A stretch of 64,000 nt of DNA from Bacteroidales bacterium (lineage in GTDB: Bacteria > Bacteroidota > Bacteroidia > Bacteroidales > UBA932): assembly GCA_017550025.1 (NCBI GenBank), contig JAFYLU010000073.1:1-64000 (forward strand), in the 5' to 3' direction. The position numbers and the translations under genes are program-made. Shown here piece by piece: positions 7,024 through 16,207 of the stretch; position 1 is the stretch's first letter, and each line of letters opens with the position of its first letter. The notes under the pieces were generated by a model. The model was not told the DNA's origin and made no database searches. It worked only from the letters and a program-made list of their open reading frames with translations.

Positions 7024-10000
7024 TTAGTTCTGTGGCTGATAGAATGTAACAAAGATGTCAGTAGTTTCTGAGTGCTGACCGCCTGTTGCATGAACGTTGT
7101 GCTTGAATGTAACAGTGATCTGAGCAACGATTGGGTTGAGAAGCTTAGCAGCATCATCCTTCTTGAGAGTGAGGATACCGTCTTTCTTATTCCAATCATA
7201 CTTAGATCCATCGTAAATTACAGGACCAGCTTCAGTCTGCTCAACGATAGATACGATGTCAGCCTCTACAGAGATACCATAAGCAGTCTTAACAGCGTCT
7301 GAAATGATATTCTTGATAGATGTAGCCTCACGGTTGATAAGGTCGCCAGAATGTGCGAGCGTACCATCATTCTTCTTAGCTGAGCTTGAAAGGCTGAACT
7401 TGTCCCAAACATTAACTGGAGTGTCATTCTCAACTATACGCTGCTTTTTGATGTCACCAGCAGAGAATGAGATTGGATCCTCTACATTAAGGATGAGAAT
7501 TGCCTCATCAATAACATAACCACTAGCATCGAGAGTTGCCTTAACCTTAATCTGAGTACCATGATCCTTCCAAGTAAGCATTGCTTTCTCCTTCTGGAGA
7601 TATGCATTAATTTCCACGCCGAGAAGTGGATTAGGAATTCCATCTGCAAGTGGCTTTACAGCAACTACATTGTTAGCGATAGTGCTCTTAGCCTCATCAA
7701 GAACAGTGTAAGTAACCTTCTGAGTATCGTTTACATCACCAGTAACGTTGAGGTAGTAAGCGAGGTCAGACTGAACTACAGTGTAGACACCAGGGTCCCC
7801 AATTACACGTGCCTGGAGGTCCACAGAGTAAACCTTAGGCTCAGATGTAGGATTTGCGTACTCAGTAGATCTTACGAGACCGATCTCTGGGAGATGTGGC
7901 TTACCAGTTACGATGAAGTTGAATGGTACACCGAACCAAGTAGTGATGTCACCCTTGAACTCGTAAGTTGCAGGTACAGCACCTTCGAACTGCTCCTTGT
8001 AGAGACGTACCCAAGACTTATCCTCATTGTTGTTTACAACGAAGTTAAGGTTGTAGAGTGAAGCAGGATCGTTAACCGTGTTCTTCTCATCTGTAAGGGC
8101 AGCGAACATAAGATCGTTAACCTTTGCTGTAGCAGCGAAGCCTGCGTTTGCAGCACCGAATGCAGCGTAAGCATCAGCGATGAGAGCATCCTTACCATCA
8201 AAGTAAGTCTGACCAGCAACGAGGTCGAGATCTACCTCAGACTTAACCTCAACAGCTGCAGGGAGATTACCAAGAGTAGCCTCGAATGTAATCACAGCCT
8301 CAGTTGTCTCGTTAAGGTTAACACGCCATGTCTTAACGTACTTGTTAGCATCAGCACCAGCTGCAGCGAACTTATAACCCTTGGCGAATGCGATAGTTGC
8401 AGAACCTGCCTTACCAGCTACTGGCTTCTCAATTGCAGAAAGCTTGAGAGTTGTAGCATCATCAGTACCGTTAAGCTTGAGAGACTGAGACAAAATCTTA
8501 GAAGGCTGGAGAAGTGGCTCAAGGCTGTAGATGTTATCATAAGTTACATCGTAGAATACGAGGTCATTACCATAAGCAACCTTATCATCTGAGCGGAGGT
8601 CGATAGCCTTCTGGAGAGTCCAGTTGTAAGTCTGTGGAGTGAAGTTGATGTAAACAAGGTTCTTAGTGATAGTTATCTTGTCAGCAACTGCAACTGACTG
8701 ACCATTGAGGTGGTATACGTCAACTACCTCGAGGCAGCTTCCTACACGCTGGTCATACTTAACCTTGTTATCCTCGTCGTAAGCAACGAGCTTAACACTT
8801 CTTGAAGAACCAATAGCGTTTGCATCGTTAACGATGAACTTGTCGGTGTTGTATGCACAAACATTATCAGCCCACTTGTCAGTAGCACCAGTAGCATCAA
8901 GCTTGTCACCAGATGCATAAGAAACAACATGACGACTTGCCTTAACATCTACCTTATAGCCATACTTCTCATAGAGAGCATCTGGAGTATAAGTCTCAAC
9001 ATTACCATTCTTAGAGAGCTGGATAACAGGCTCGTTAGCTGTAGTGAACACCTCAGACTCAGTATCAGATGAAGCGATGATATGATCATCCTTTGCCCAA
9101 GGCTGCTTCATAGCAGGAATTGACTTAAGTGCAGTAAGAATCTTCTCTGTGTTACCTACAGTATATCTTGCAGCGAGCTGGAGAACATCGTAAGTCTTGT
9201 CAGCAACGAGGTTAGTGAACTCAGAAGCAACATTGTTTACAGTAGCGTCGTCAGCGAGTACGAGAGCTGCGCTGTAACCCTGAACTGTAGATACAGATTC
9301 AGCAAGTACGATGAGCTTCTCAAGTGTGCTTGTAGAGTTATCACCGAAGAGTGCATTCCAGATGTTCTCAAGAACTGAGCTAGACTTGCCTGTACCCTTG
9401 ATTGCTGAAAGATAGAATGACTTGTCGAAGTTCTTAGCGAGAACGTCTACTGCGAGGTAGCCATCCTTATCCTTAGATACGCCTACAACCTCGAGAGTAG
9501 CCTGACCTGCGCTTGCACCGCGAACTGCAACACCCTCAACATCGTATGAGAGGATAGCTGGGTTAGCCTTGTAAGCCTCAACGATCTCATCTACGATAGT
9601 AGCTGAAGTAGAGTTAACCTTGTAACGGAGAGTTGTCTTTGCAGGAACGAAAGCAACATCTGCAAGGTTAAGAGCGTTAGCATGTAAATTGATAGTAGCA
9701 CCGTAGTGTACGTTAGCCTTTCCGTCAGAGTACTCTGGAACGTAAACGAGGCTCTGAACACGCTTAGCAAGGTCAGAAACCTGGCCACGGATCTGCTCGA
9801 TGAGAGCGTTAGCGTCAGCAACCTGTGCACGGAGGTGGTCAATCTTATCGTTAGCACGATCCTCAGCAGCCTTAACTACTGTAAGGAGCATGTTCATTAC
9901 TGAAGTAGTCTTCTCGTCAATCTTTGCAGAGAGTGCAGCGTCAGCAGCCTGAAGGGCAGCGAGCTTCTCCATTCCGAGATTCTTGAGAGCCTCGAGAGCC

Positions 10001-12291
10001 TCCTCAAGAGCTGAAATTCTACCGAGAGCAACTGTGAGCTCATCAGAAACTGTAGTTGTAGCAGCGATTGCCTGCTCGTAGTAGTCAAGCATAGCACGTG
10101 CAAGATCCATATCCTGAGCGCGGAGCTCATCGATAGCAGTCTCGAGATTTGCCTCAACCTCACCGATCTTAACCATTGCAGCAGCGATAGCAGCAGCATT
10201 AGCGTCGATAGCCTCAGCGTTAGCATCGATCTGTGCCTGGAGTTCTGCAGCAGCAGACTCAACAGCAGCGATTGCCTCCTGATAGTAGCTGATCATAGCG
10301 TTTGCAAGTGCACCGTCATTAGCCTGAAGCTCTTCGATAGCAGCCTCCATAGCTGTCTTAGCAGCCTCGAGACCAGCGATTGCAGCGTTGATAGCCTCGA
10401 TATCAGTCTTGATCTTAGCGATATCACCAGCAAGAACATCAGTAATAGTAGTGAACTCGTTTCTGAGGTCAGCAATCTCTGACTGGAGCTCCTTCTTTGT
10501 GTTCTCGATAGTCTTGTAGATAAGAGCTACGTGCTCGTCAATTATATCAACGATGTCAATCTTAGTCTGAGCGATCTCAGCCTGAATCTCTTCCTTAGTG
10601 CTTCCGATTGTCTTGTAAACAAGAGCAATAGCCTCCTCAAAAGCAGCAGTTACATTAGCGTCACCCTCAGCGATCTCAACCTTAAGCTCAGCCTTGATAT
10701 CAAGGATAGTCTTGTAAACGAGAGCGAGTTCATCCTCGAGCATCTCTGTCATTGCCTTGATAGCAGCAGCGTCACCTTCAGCGATCTCAATCTGAAGCTG
10801 CTCCTGAACGCTTGCGATAGTCTTGTAGATAAGAGCTACAGCAGCATCCATAGCCTCCTGAAGAGCAGTATCACCCTCAGCGATAGCGATCTCAAGGATC
10901 TCAACGTAGCTAGAGATAGTCTTGTAGATAGCAGCATCAGCAAGCTCATATGCAGCTGTAACAGCAGCACTGCTTTCGTCAATAGCTGCGAAGAGAGTCT
11001 TCTTAATGTCCTCGATAGTGTTGTAGATGAGGGCACGCTCCTTCTCCCACTCTGTAGTGATCTTAGCCTCGAGAGCTGAGATTGCAGCTGTGTAGTCTGC
11101 AGTGAGAGCCTCGATTGCTGAATCAACAGCAGCGATAGACTGGTTGTAGTAGTCAAGCATTGCGTTAGCAAGCTGGCTGTCCTGAGCCTGAAGATCAGAG
11201 AACTGCTTGCTTACAGACATCTTGTAAGTCTCAAGAGCCTCGAGGTCAGCAAGGTAAGCGTACTCGAAGTTAGTGAGCTCGTTAGTAAGGAGCATGTGAG
11301 CGTCCTTAAGAGCGTTGATTGCAGTTGCGTTATCCTCGATCTTGCCTGCATTCATGTCGATGTCAGCTCTGATCTGCTGGAGAGCAGCTACAGTCTCCTG
11401 GTATCCCTGGATGAGGGCAGCAACATTCTCCTCGAGAACCTCTACACGTGAAGTGATAGCGTCAACAGCACCCTGGATGTTTACAGAAGCCATAACGAGC
11501 TGTGCAGTCTCATTCTTGAGAGCAGCGATGTCAGACTTAGCCTCATCCATATCCTCACCGAGAGTAGCGAGAGTATTGTTGATGTTCTGGAGGTACTCAA
11601 CTGTCTGCATGTAGCCCATCTTGAGTGACTCAACATCGTTCTTTACAGCCTTAAGGTCAGCCTGTGACTTCTCGAAGTCAGCAAGGCTTGCCTTACCCTC
11701 GAGTGCAGTTGCAATGTTCTGGAACTGCTCGATAGTCTGCATGTAACCCATCTTGAGAGACTCAACGTCGCTTGCTACAGCATCAAAGTCGTCCTTGTCA
11801 GCCTTAGCTGCATCGAGAGCCTCGAGAGCAGCGTTAAGGTTTGCAAGAGCTGTGCTTGCTGCAGTCTGAGCTTCGTCGATCTTGCCCTGAAGCTCTGACT
11901 TTGCATTTGCAATTGCAGTCTCAAGAGCAGCTTTGTCTGAATTGTGTGCAGTCTCGAGCTGTGTGAGAGCTGCATTGAGACCATTGATTGCGCTCTCAAG
12001 TGAAGTCTTGTTGCTAGCGATTGTGTTCTCAAGTGCCTGCTTTGCTGCTGCGAGATCTCCTGCGAGCTTCGCATCTTCAGCCTCAAGCTCCTGTGAAGCC
12101 TTCTCCAGAGCGTCAATGGCAGCATTGATCTCTGAAACGCTAGCGTTGGTGCTCTGGGTAAGTCCTGCGATCTGATCCTTGAGCGCATTGTCACCCGCCT
12201 GGATGTCCTCTGAGAAATCGGTACATCCCACCACAGCAACTGCTACTCCGCAGAGGAGCAGACTGCCAAGTCTAGTGAAAAAAGATTTCAT
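7024..12291 (-). CDS. Giant alanine-rich coiled-coil lipoprotein (1755 aa)
   Basis: Probably a long surface-exposed rod anchored in a lipid bilayer. Lipobox VVGC (Cys23) is followed by acidic TDFSED. Residues about 25-845 are almost wholly heptad-like, rich in Ala, Glu, Leu and Ile, and built from recurring modules: two 'VESLKMGYMQT' units 44 residues apart, three 'LANAM-x-xYY' units (near 370, 660, 730), and six 33-36-residue units marked by 'hhYKTI' (near 417-617). The rod ends at VQSLVYVPEYSDGKANV (near 847), a hinge that I recall from Bacteroidales lipoproteins with an N-terminal coiled coil. Beyond it, about 900 residues form several beta-rich domains. It is 73 bp downstream of the OmpA-type gene and ends in a strong terminator. 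Function unknown; adhesin or fimbrial scaffold is inference. Confidence 0.85.
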   Translation of the reverse strand: MKSFFTRLGSLLLCGVAVAVVGCTDFSEDIQAGDNALKDQIAGLTQSTNASVSEINAAIDALEKASQELEAEDAKLAGDLAAAKQALENTIASNKTSLESAINGLNAALTQLETAHNSDKAALETAIANAKSELQGKIDEAQTAASTALANLNAALEALDAAKADKDDFDAVASDVESLKMGYMQTIEQFQNIATALEGKASLADFEKSQADLKAVKNDVESLKMGYMQTVEYLQNINNTLATLGEDMDEAKSDIAALKNETAQLVMASVNIQGAVDAITSRVEVLEENVAALIQGYQETVAALQQIRADIDMNAGKIEDNATAINALKDAHMLLTNELTNFEYAYLADLEALETYKMSVSKQFSDLQAQDSQLANAMLDYYNQSIAAVDSAIEALTADYTAAISALEAKITTEWEKERALIYNTIEDIKKTLFAAIDESSAAVTAAYELADAAIYKTISSYVEILEIAIAEGDTALQEAMDAAVALIYKTIASVQEQLQIEIAEGDAAAIKAMTEMLEDELALVYKTILDIKAELKVEIAEGDANVTAAFEEAIALVYKTIGSTKEEIQAEIAQTKIDIVDIIDEHVALIYKTIENTKKELQSEIADLRNEFTTITDVLAGDIAKIKTDIEAINAAIAGLEAAKTAMEAAIEELQANDGALANAMISYYQEAIAAVESAAAELQAQIDANAEAIDANAAAIAAAMVKIGEVEANLETAIDELRAQDMDLARAMLDYYEQAIAATTTVSDELTVALGRISALEEALEALKNLGMEKLAALQAADAALSAKIDEKTTSVMNMLLTVVKAAEDRANDKIDHLRAQVADANALIEQIRGQVSDLAKRVQSLVYVPEYSDGKANVHYGATINLHANALNLADVAFVPAKTTLRYKVNSTSATIVDEIVEAYKANPAILSYDVEGVAVRGASAGQATLEVVGVSKDKDGYLAVDVLAKNFDKSFYLSAIKGTGKSSSVLENIWNALFGDNSTSTLEKLIVLAESVSTVQGYSAALVLADDATVNNVASEFTNLVADKTYDVLQLAARYTVGNTEKILTALKSIPAMKQPWAKDDHIIASSDTESEVFTTANEPVIQLSKNGNVETYTPDALYEKYGYKVDVKASRHVVSYASGDKLDATGATDKWADNVCAYNTDKFIVNDANAIGSSRSVKLVAYDEDNKVKYDQRVGSCLEVVDVYHLNGQSVAVADKITITKNLVYINFTPQTYNWTLQKAIDLRSDDKVAYGNDLVFYDVTYDNIYSLEPLLQPSKILSQSLKLNGTDDATTLKLSAIEKPVAGKAGSATIAFAKGYKFAAAGADANKYVKTWRVNLNETTEAVITFEATLGNLPAAVEVKSEVDLDLVAGQTYFDGKDALIADAYAAFGAANAGFAATAKVNDLMFAALTDEKNTVNDPASLYNLNFVVNNNEDKSWVRLYKEQFEGAVPATYEFKGDITTWFGVPFNFIVTGKPHLPEIGLVRSTEYANPTSEPKVYSVDLQARVIGDPGVYTVVQSDLAYYLNVTGDVNDTQKVTYTVLDEAKSTIANNVVAVKPLADGIPNPLLGVEINAYLQKEKAMLTWKDHGTQIKVKATLDASGYVIDEAILILNVEDPISFSAGDIKKQRIVENDTPVNVWDKFSLSSSAKKNDGTLAHSGDLINREATSIKNIISDAVKTAYGISVEADIVSIVEQTEAGPVIYDGSKYDWNKKDGILTLKKDDAAKLLNPIVAQITVTFKHNVHATGGQHSETTDIFVTFYQPQN
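10440..11050 (-). repeat. Six tandem coiled-coil modules marked by YKTI
   Basis: Within the giant lipoprotein gene the codons for IYKTI, VYKTI or IYNTI recur near 10508, 10610, 10708, 10817, 10917 and 11014. The spacing is 97-109 bp (33-36 codons). Three units also share 'EIAEGDA'. The copies have diverged at protein level, so this is an old duplication and not a fresh satellite. Confidence 0.75.
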
Positions 12292-12364
12292 AAAAAACTG
12301 TTGGTTAATAAAAATAAATAAAGTGAATAAATAATATTGAGTTTGTCTTATCTCCTATATCTAA

Positions 12365-13576
12365 TTACTCTACAGTGCAGATAACCACGCGGTTCTTGTT
12401 GTTCTCTGCGAAAGGCTGAACTGTGTCACCCTTGAACGCAGTAGCGATGCGCTCTGCAGGAACGCCAAGCTTCACGAGTCTTTCCTTAACAACCTTTGCA
12501 CGTCTTTCAGAGAGCTTGAGGTTGCCGGCAGCTGTACCAGTCTCCTTATCCGCATAACCTACGAGTGCAACGTTGAAGTCAGGGGTTGCCTTCATCCACT
12601 CTGCAAGCTTCTCGAGCTTCTTGCCCTCAGCCTTGCGGATGTATGTAGAGTTGATTGTAAAGAATACATTGTCTGAGTTTTCAGCAGCGATAGCAGCGCG
12701 CTCTGCAGCAGCCTTTGCAGCAGCCTCAGCGGCAGCCTTCTCTGCAGCAGCCTTCTCAGCGGCAGCCTTCTCTGCAGCAGCCTTTTCAGCAGCAGCCTTC
12801 TCGGCAGCAGCCTTTGCAGCAGCAGCCTTTGCAGCAGCTTCAGCAGCAGCAGCCTCAGCAGCAGCTACGGCAGCAGCATATACAGCTGAAGGACGTGTGT
12901 TCTTGCCAAGGCGGAATGTCACACCTGCGAGGAGGTTGATCTGCCAGTCAGCAAGCATACCCACGTATGCCTTCTTCGAGTTAAGTCTGTCTGAATAGAA
13001 ATTACCGTTGGCCTCAAGTCCGAGAGCGATGCCGTCGGTAACCCAGAAGTCAACACCAGCACCGAAGCGACCTGCTACGAGAGGAAGGCTTTCCCAATAG
13101 TAAGGGAGAGTACCCTGGAAGTCGGATCCCTCTACAGGCTGGTTAAGTGGAGCAGCCTCCTTGTTGTTGAAGCCGTATGCTCCACCGATACCGGCAAAGA
13201 GGTATGGGCTCACGATTCTGTCATGCTTGAATCCTGCAAGACTTGCAAGATCGAGCACATAGTCAGCATTGAGCTGGGCGTAATGGAATCTGTAGATCTT
13301 ATCAGCAATAACTGCGCTTCCCTTACCCTGCCATCCGCTGAGGCCTACGCGAACAGCCATAGCATGGTGGAAATTGTAGCTTGCTGAAAGCTGAGCTGCA
13401 GGAGAGATCAGCTCCGAAAACGAAGCCTCACCGATGGTATGGGCAACTCCGCCCTGTACCTTGAGGCTCCAATGAGGACGGAACTCGAGGCTCTCGTCGC
13501 TCTTGCTCTGCTGCGCAGACGCAGCACCACCCAACATGAGCAGCGCTACGGCAATCATAGTCAGTCGTTTCATCAT
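12365..13576 (-). CDS. OmpA family outer-membrane protein with alanine-rich linker (403 aa)
   Basis: Porin-like barrel that also grips peptidoglycan. Signal peptide ends GGAASAQQ. Residues about 30-215 are an eight-stranded-barrel-like domain (VQGGVAHTIGEAS, YLFAGIGGAYGFN, INLLAGVTFRLG). Residues about 225-300 are an unbroken Ala/Glu/Lys helix containing five AAAEK-type repeats. The last 105 residues are an OmpA C-terminal domain (VFFTINSTYI, VALVGYADKETG, LSERRAKVVKERLVKLGV, NRVVICTVE) with the Asp and Arg expected to bind diaminopimelate. It starts the transcript that includes the giant coiled-coil lipoprotein; a good promoter lies about 105 bp upstream. The long helical linker resembles that of TolA and could span much of the periplasm. 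Confidence 0.9.
   Translation of the reverse strand: MMKRLTMIAVALLMLGGAASAQQSKSDESLEFRPHWSLKVQGGVAHTIGEASFSELISPAAQLSASYNFHHAMAVRVGLSGWQGKGSAVIADKIYRFHYAQLNADYVLDLASLAGFKHDRIVSPYLFAGIGGAYGFNNKEAAPLNQPVEGSDFQGTLPYYWESLPLVAGRFGAGVDFWVTDGIALGLEANGNFYSDRLNSKKAYVGMLADWQINLLAGVTFRLGKNTRPSAVYAAAVAAAEAAAAEAAAKAAAAKAAAEKAAAEKAAAEKAAAEKAAAEKAAAEAAAKAAAERAAIAAENSDNVFFTINSTYIRKAEGKKLEKLAEWMKATPDFNVALVGYADKETGTAAGNLKLSERRAKVVKERLVKLGVPAERIATAFKGDTVQPFAENNKNRVVICTVE
12700..12870 (-). repeat. 15-bp repeats coding the AAAEK linker
   Basis: The linker of the OmpA protein is coded by nearly identical 15-bp units (leftward GCTGCTGCAGAGAAG and one-base variants) plus imperfect flanking units. High identity at third positions suggests recent slippage or conversion, so linker length may vary among strains. 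Confidence 0.7.
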
Positions 13577-13687
13577 AAATAAGTAGTATAGTTGTTAATC
13601 TTTTTACAAGCTTGTCAAGCCCGGGAAAAAGGCATAAACTCTCACGAGCGCGCACAATATCCCTTCAGGGCAATACATAGTAATGCA

Positions 13688-13718
13688 CAAAGGTAATCAG
13701 TTTTTTTTAATTGACAAT
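13688..13718 (-). promoter_or_regulatory. Promoter of the OmpA / coiled-coil operon
   Basis: Leftward: ATTG (13718-13715), a 19-bp spacer, then TACCTTTG (13695-13688), matching the Bacteroidetes TTTG / TAnnTTTG pattern. Transcription would start near 13681, leaving a leader of about 105 nt before the ATG at 13576. The extended -7 (ATTACCTTTG followed by nG) recurs at 16238 and 45556. Confidence 0.7.
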
Positions 13719-13893
13719 AGAAAATATTGAAAATTAATAGCGAAAAGCGCCATATACGAATTTAGAAACCATTTTACGATGCAGCCGGATACAGCATCTG
13801 TGGAATCAACGAATCATACACAAATATACCGCATTTTACCGGATTTCCAACAATATTTACATCATTTTTATACTCATACAGTTCTAAATATAG

Positions 13894-13930
13894 AAAAAGC
13901 CTCATGGACGAGGAATCCACAAGACTTTTT
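13894..13930 (-). terminator. Terminator of the EF-hand protein gene
   Basis: A 15-bp stem with G-U pairs (arms 13916-13930 and 13894-13908, 7-nt loop) starts with five A and ends with five T, about 20 bp after the stop of the 13951-16203 gene. Symmetry of the A/T ends means it could work in both directions. The stretch 13719-13893 holds nothing else that I recognise. Confidence 0.7.
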
Positions 13931-13950
13931 ACCTATTTATATATATGGAA

Positions 13951-16203
13951 TTATCCGACAACAACCGGTTCGGCATCAAGCACAACAGTATCAGCAACCG
14001 CTGCAGTATCCGCCGCTTCGACAATTTCGGCTTCGACTTCCGCCTTATTGTAGCGTGGAAGCGGAGACTCCAGGCCTGCAAACGAAAGGAGATTGAAGAT
14101 CCATAGACCGGCTGCAACAACTGCAAGGCAGGCAAGAGATATCAGAACCTTGGCAAACGCCGGGAGAGAGGACTTCGCATAAGGGTCCTTGAGTCTCATC
14201 TTCGGATACTTTGCGACAGAGGTCAGTGTTTCTCCGAACGGAATGCTGATCTTCGATGCCGCATTGACAGCCCATCCGTTGGCATTGAGCAGAGGTGCGA
14301 TATTGCGACGACGGAGCTTGAGCCATGCCATGATCATTGCAGGACCGGATATGAGGAGCAAAAGTCCTGCAAAGGCAAGGATCAGCTGCCACCACTTCAG
14401 GTCTGCAATTCCATCTGCCAATGCCACGAGAGCGGTTCCGATCATTCCGACAGCCATTCCTATTGCAGCGAATATTCCTGCAAACTTGGCAATGTCGAAC
14501 GGTGGAGCCGCTGCCGGCTTTTCATCTCCCGCCGCAGGGACAGCCGCAGGCGCGGCATTGATCTTGGCATTTACCTCAGCCATCATCTTCGCATCCTTGT
14601 CAGCCGCATTCTTGTTGATGAGATTTTCGATTGCAGAGGCCATTCTCCTGTATGGTGACCAGAAGGCCTGCGAGACGCTGATAGGATTATCGATGATCTT
14701 CGTTATCACTGCATCCCACTCCAAACCTTCATTATCATAGTAGACTGCGTTCTTACCCACGAAAAGGTCTCCAACATCCCCGACTGTCATTGCTGCAACG
14801 ATATTGAGCTTCGCAGCGCTTGTCTTTGTGGTGCAGTCGCAGTAGATCAGATACATTCCGCTGCCAGCTGCGCTTGTGTTATGTTTGGCCATGTCTGTGA
14901 CCTTCATGCAAAGAAGGCACTCTCGCTGGTCAACAATAAGCCTTCCTGACTGGAAGATGGCCCCCTCTGTCTTTTTCTTATCGTAGAAATCATTGAGTGT
15001 CACGAAGTTGCGAAGAAGGCGCACAAAATCCCTGCAGAGATGGAGGAACTTGTCGACCATATCTATGTTTGCAGCTTCTTCAGCAAGTGCGGCATCCTGG
15101 GCAACAAGTGCGAGAAGCGCTTCCTGACGATTTTTCTTGAGGAACTCTCTCACGGCATCGATTCCGAGTGATTCGACCGCCGCTCCTGCCTTTGCATTCT
15201 GCCATGATGTATAAGCGGCGAACCCTGCACCGATTTCCGCCCAGCTTTCCTCTGTAAGGACCTTCTTGTCCGCTGCAACTGACCTGATGATCTCGAACTG
15301 AGGTGCCCATGCAGGATTCACAGGTTCTGAAAGATCGATCTCCGCCTTACCAGTCACCCTTGCTATAGGATATGAAGCAATGTCAGCCACCTTTCCTGTA
15401 AGATTGTCGGAACTGATTGCCACAATACTTGAGGTCTGGACATCAAGGGCCGGAATGCTGTCAGGAGAGAAGGCCGCGAGCTTCGAACGCATGAAGAAAT
15501 CCTTCACTTTTGCATCAAGGGCGTTATAAGCAGCTATGGCTGCATCAGTCTTGTCGCCGAATGGAGCTTCTACCGCAGAATCCACCCAAGCCGAATAATC
15601 TGCGAGGGCCTTGTAGAAATCAGCTATGAGTGCGGCATTCACGCCCTGTGCCCCGCTTCTGTCCTGAACTCCGCCGACAGTAGCCACTGCAGCCGCAACT
15701 GCAGCCTTGTCATCCGCATCATCAGATGAAGCTTCAGTTATGATGCCGTCTCCATTGAAACGTGTCTTTGCAAATATAGCCGCGATGTCGGATGTGTCGG
15801 CAAGTGAAATGACATCACCGTCCTTTCCAAGGTTCTCAAGAATCTTACGGCCGGCATCATAAAGTTTGGATCCGCTTTCAGTATTCCTGTCAATCTGTCC
15901 CATATCAACGGAATCTTTCCTGTCAAACAGGATATCCGGATTGGAAAGGACTCCTGTGATCCATCGCGAAGTCGCTACGACATCATTGATTCGGATCTTT
16001 CCGTCTCCGTCTGCATCGACATATGCGAGAGTCTTCTCGTCAATCTCCAGTCCTGTCACCGGGCATGAAAGCACAGTCCACATCTTCGGATCGAGCTCGG
16101 AGAGATGAGCGATGTCCGCGCCGTTTGAAATTCTTACACGAGAGGAGCCTCCGACATTCTGGAACTCCCACTTGTACCTGCTGTCTTTATTGATGATTGC
16201 CAT
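13951..16203 (-). CDS. EF-hand-like membrane protein of unknown function (750 aa)
   Basis: I do not recognise a characterised homologue. No signal peptide is present. Residues about 60-78 (LAYVDADGDGKIRINDVV) form a calcium loop of the DxDxDGxI type, and FNGDGIITEASSDD near 150 may be a second, imperfect loop. The middle is helical, with a Cys pair and DC motif (RECLLCMKV, LIYCDCTTKTS). A proline/alanine linker (about 550-570) leads to two membrane helices joined by a short turn (571-635) and a third near 678-704, then an acidic tail. Only the C-terminal third is membrane-embedded, so the EF-hand region is probably cytoplasmic. The gene is alone, with an unusual 17-bp inverted repeat at its promoter and a terminator behind it. 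Confidence 0.75.
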   Translation of the reverse strand: MAIINKDSRYKWEFQNVGGSSRVRISNGADIAHLSELDPKMWTVLSCPVTGLEIDEKTLAYVDADGDGKIRINDVVATSRWITGVLSNPDILFDRKDSVDMGQIDRNTESGSKLYDAGRKILENLGKDGDVISLADTSDIAAIFAKTRFNGDGIITEASSDDADDKAAVAAAVATVGGVQDRSGAQGVNAALIADFYKALADYSAWVDSAVEAPFGDKTDAAIAAYNALDAKVKDFFMRSKLAAFSPDSIPALDVQTSSIVAISSDNLTGKVADIASYPIARVTGKAEIDLSEPVNPAWAPQFEIIRSVAADKKVLTEESWAEIGAGFAAYTSWQNAKAGAAVESLGIDAVREFLKKNRQEALLALVAQDAALAEEAANIDMVDKFLHLCRDFVRLLRNFVTLNDFYDKKKTEGAIFQSGRLIVDQRECLLCMKVTDMAKHNTSAAGSGMYLIYCDCTTKTSAAKLNIVAAMTVGDVGDLFVGKNAVYYDNEGLEWDAVITKIIDNPISVSQAFWSPYRRMASAIENLINKNAADKDAKMMAEVNAKINAAPAAVPAAGDEKPAAAPPFDIAKFAGIFAAIGMAVGMIGTALVALADGIADLKWWQLILAFAGLLLLISGPAMIMAWLKLRRRNIAPLLNANGWAVNAASKISIPFGETLTSVAKYPKMRLKDPYAKSSLPAFAKVLISLACLAVVAAGLWIFNLLSFAGLESPLPRYNKAEVEAEIVEAADTAAVADTVVLDAEPVVVG

Positions 16204-16207
16204 AATT

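Noticed and set aside
10531..11079. Long open frame on the plus strand opposite the coiled-coil repeats (182 codons), rich in Leu and Ser
   Set aside because: Caused by the biased codons (Ala, Glu, Leu) of the real gene on the other strand; no start signal or family resemblance, and the composition is that of an antisense frame.
12700..12870. Regular repeats that might suggest a CRISPR array
   Set aside because: Units are contiguous 15-bp coding repeats with no spacers, inside an intact reading frame.
12573..12998. Alanine-rich open frames on the plus strand across the OmpA linker
   Set aside because: The GC-rich 15-bp repeat is open in several frames; the minus-strand frame has the signal peptide, barrel and OmpA domain.
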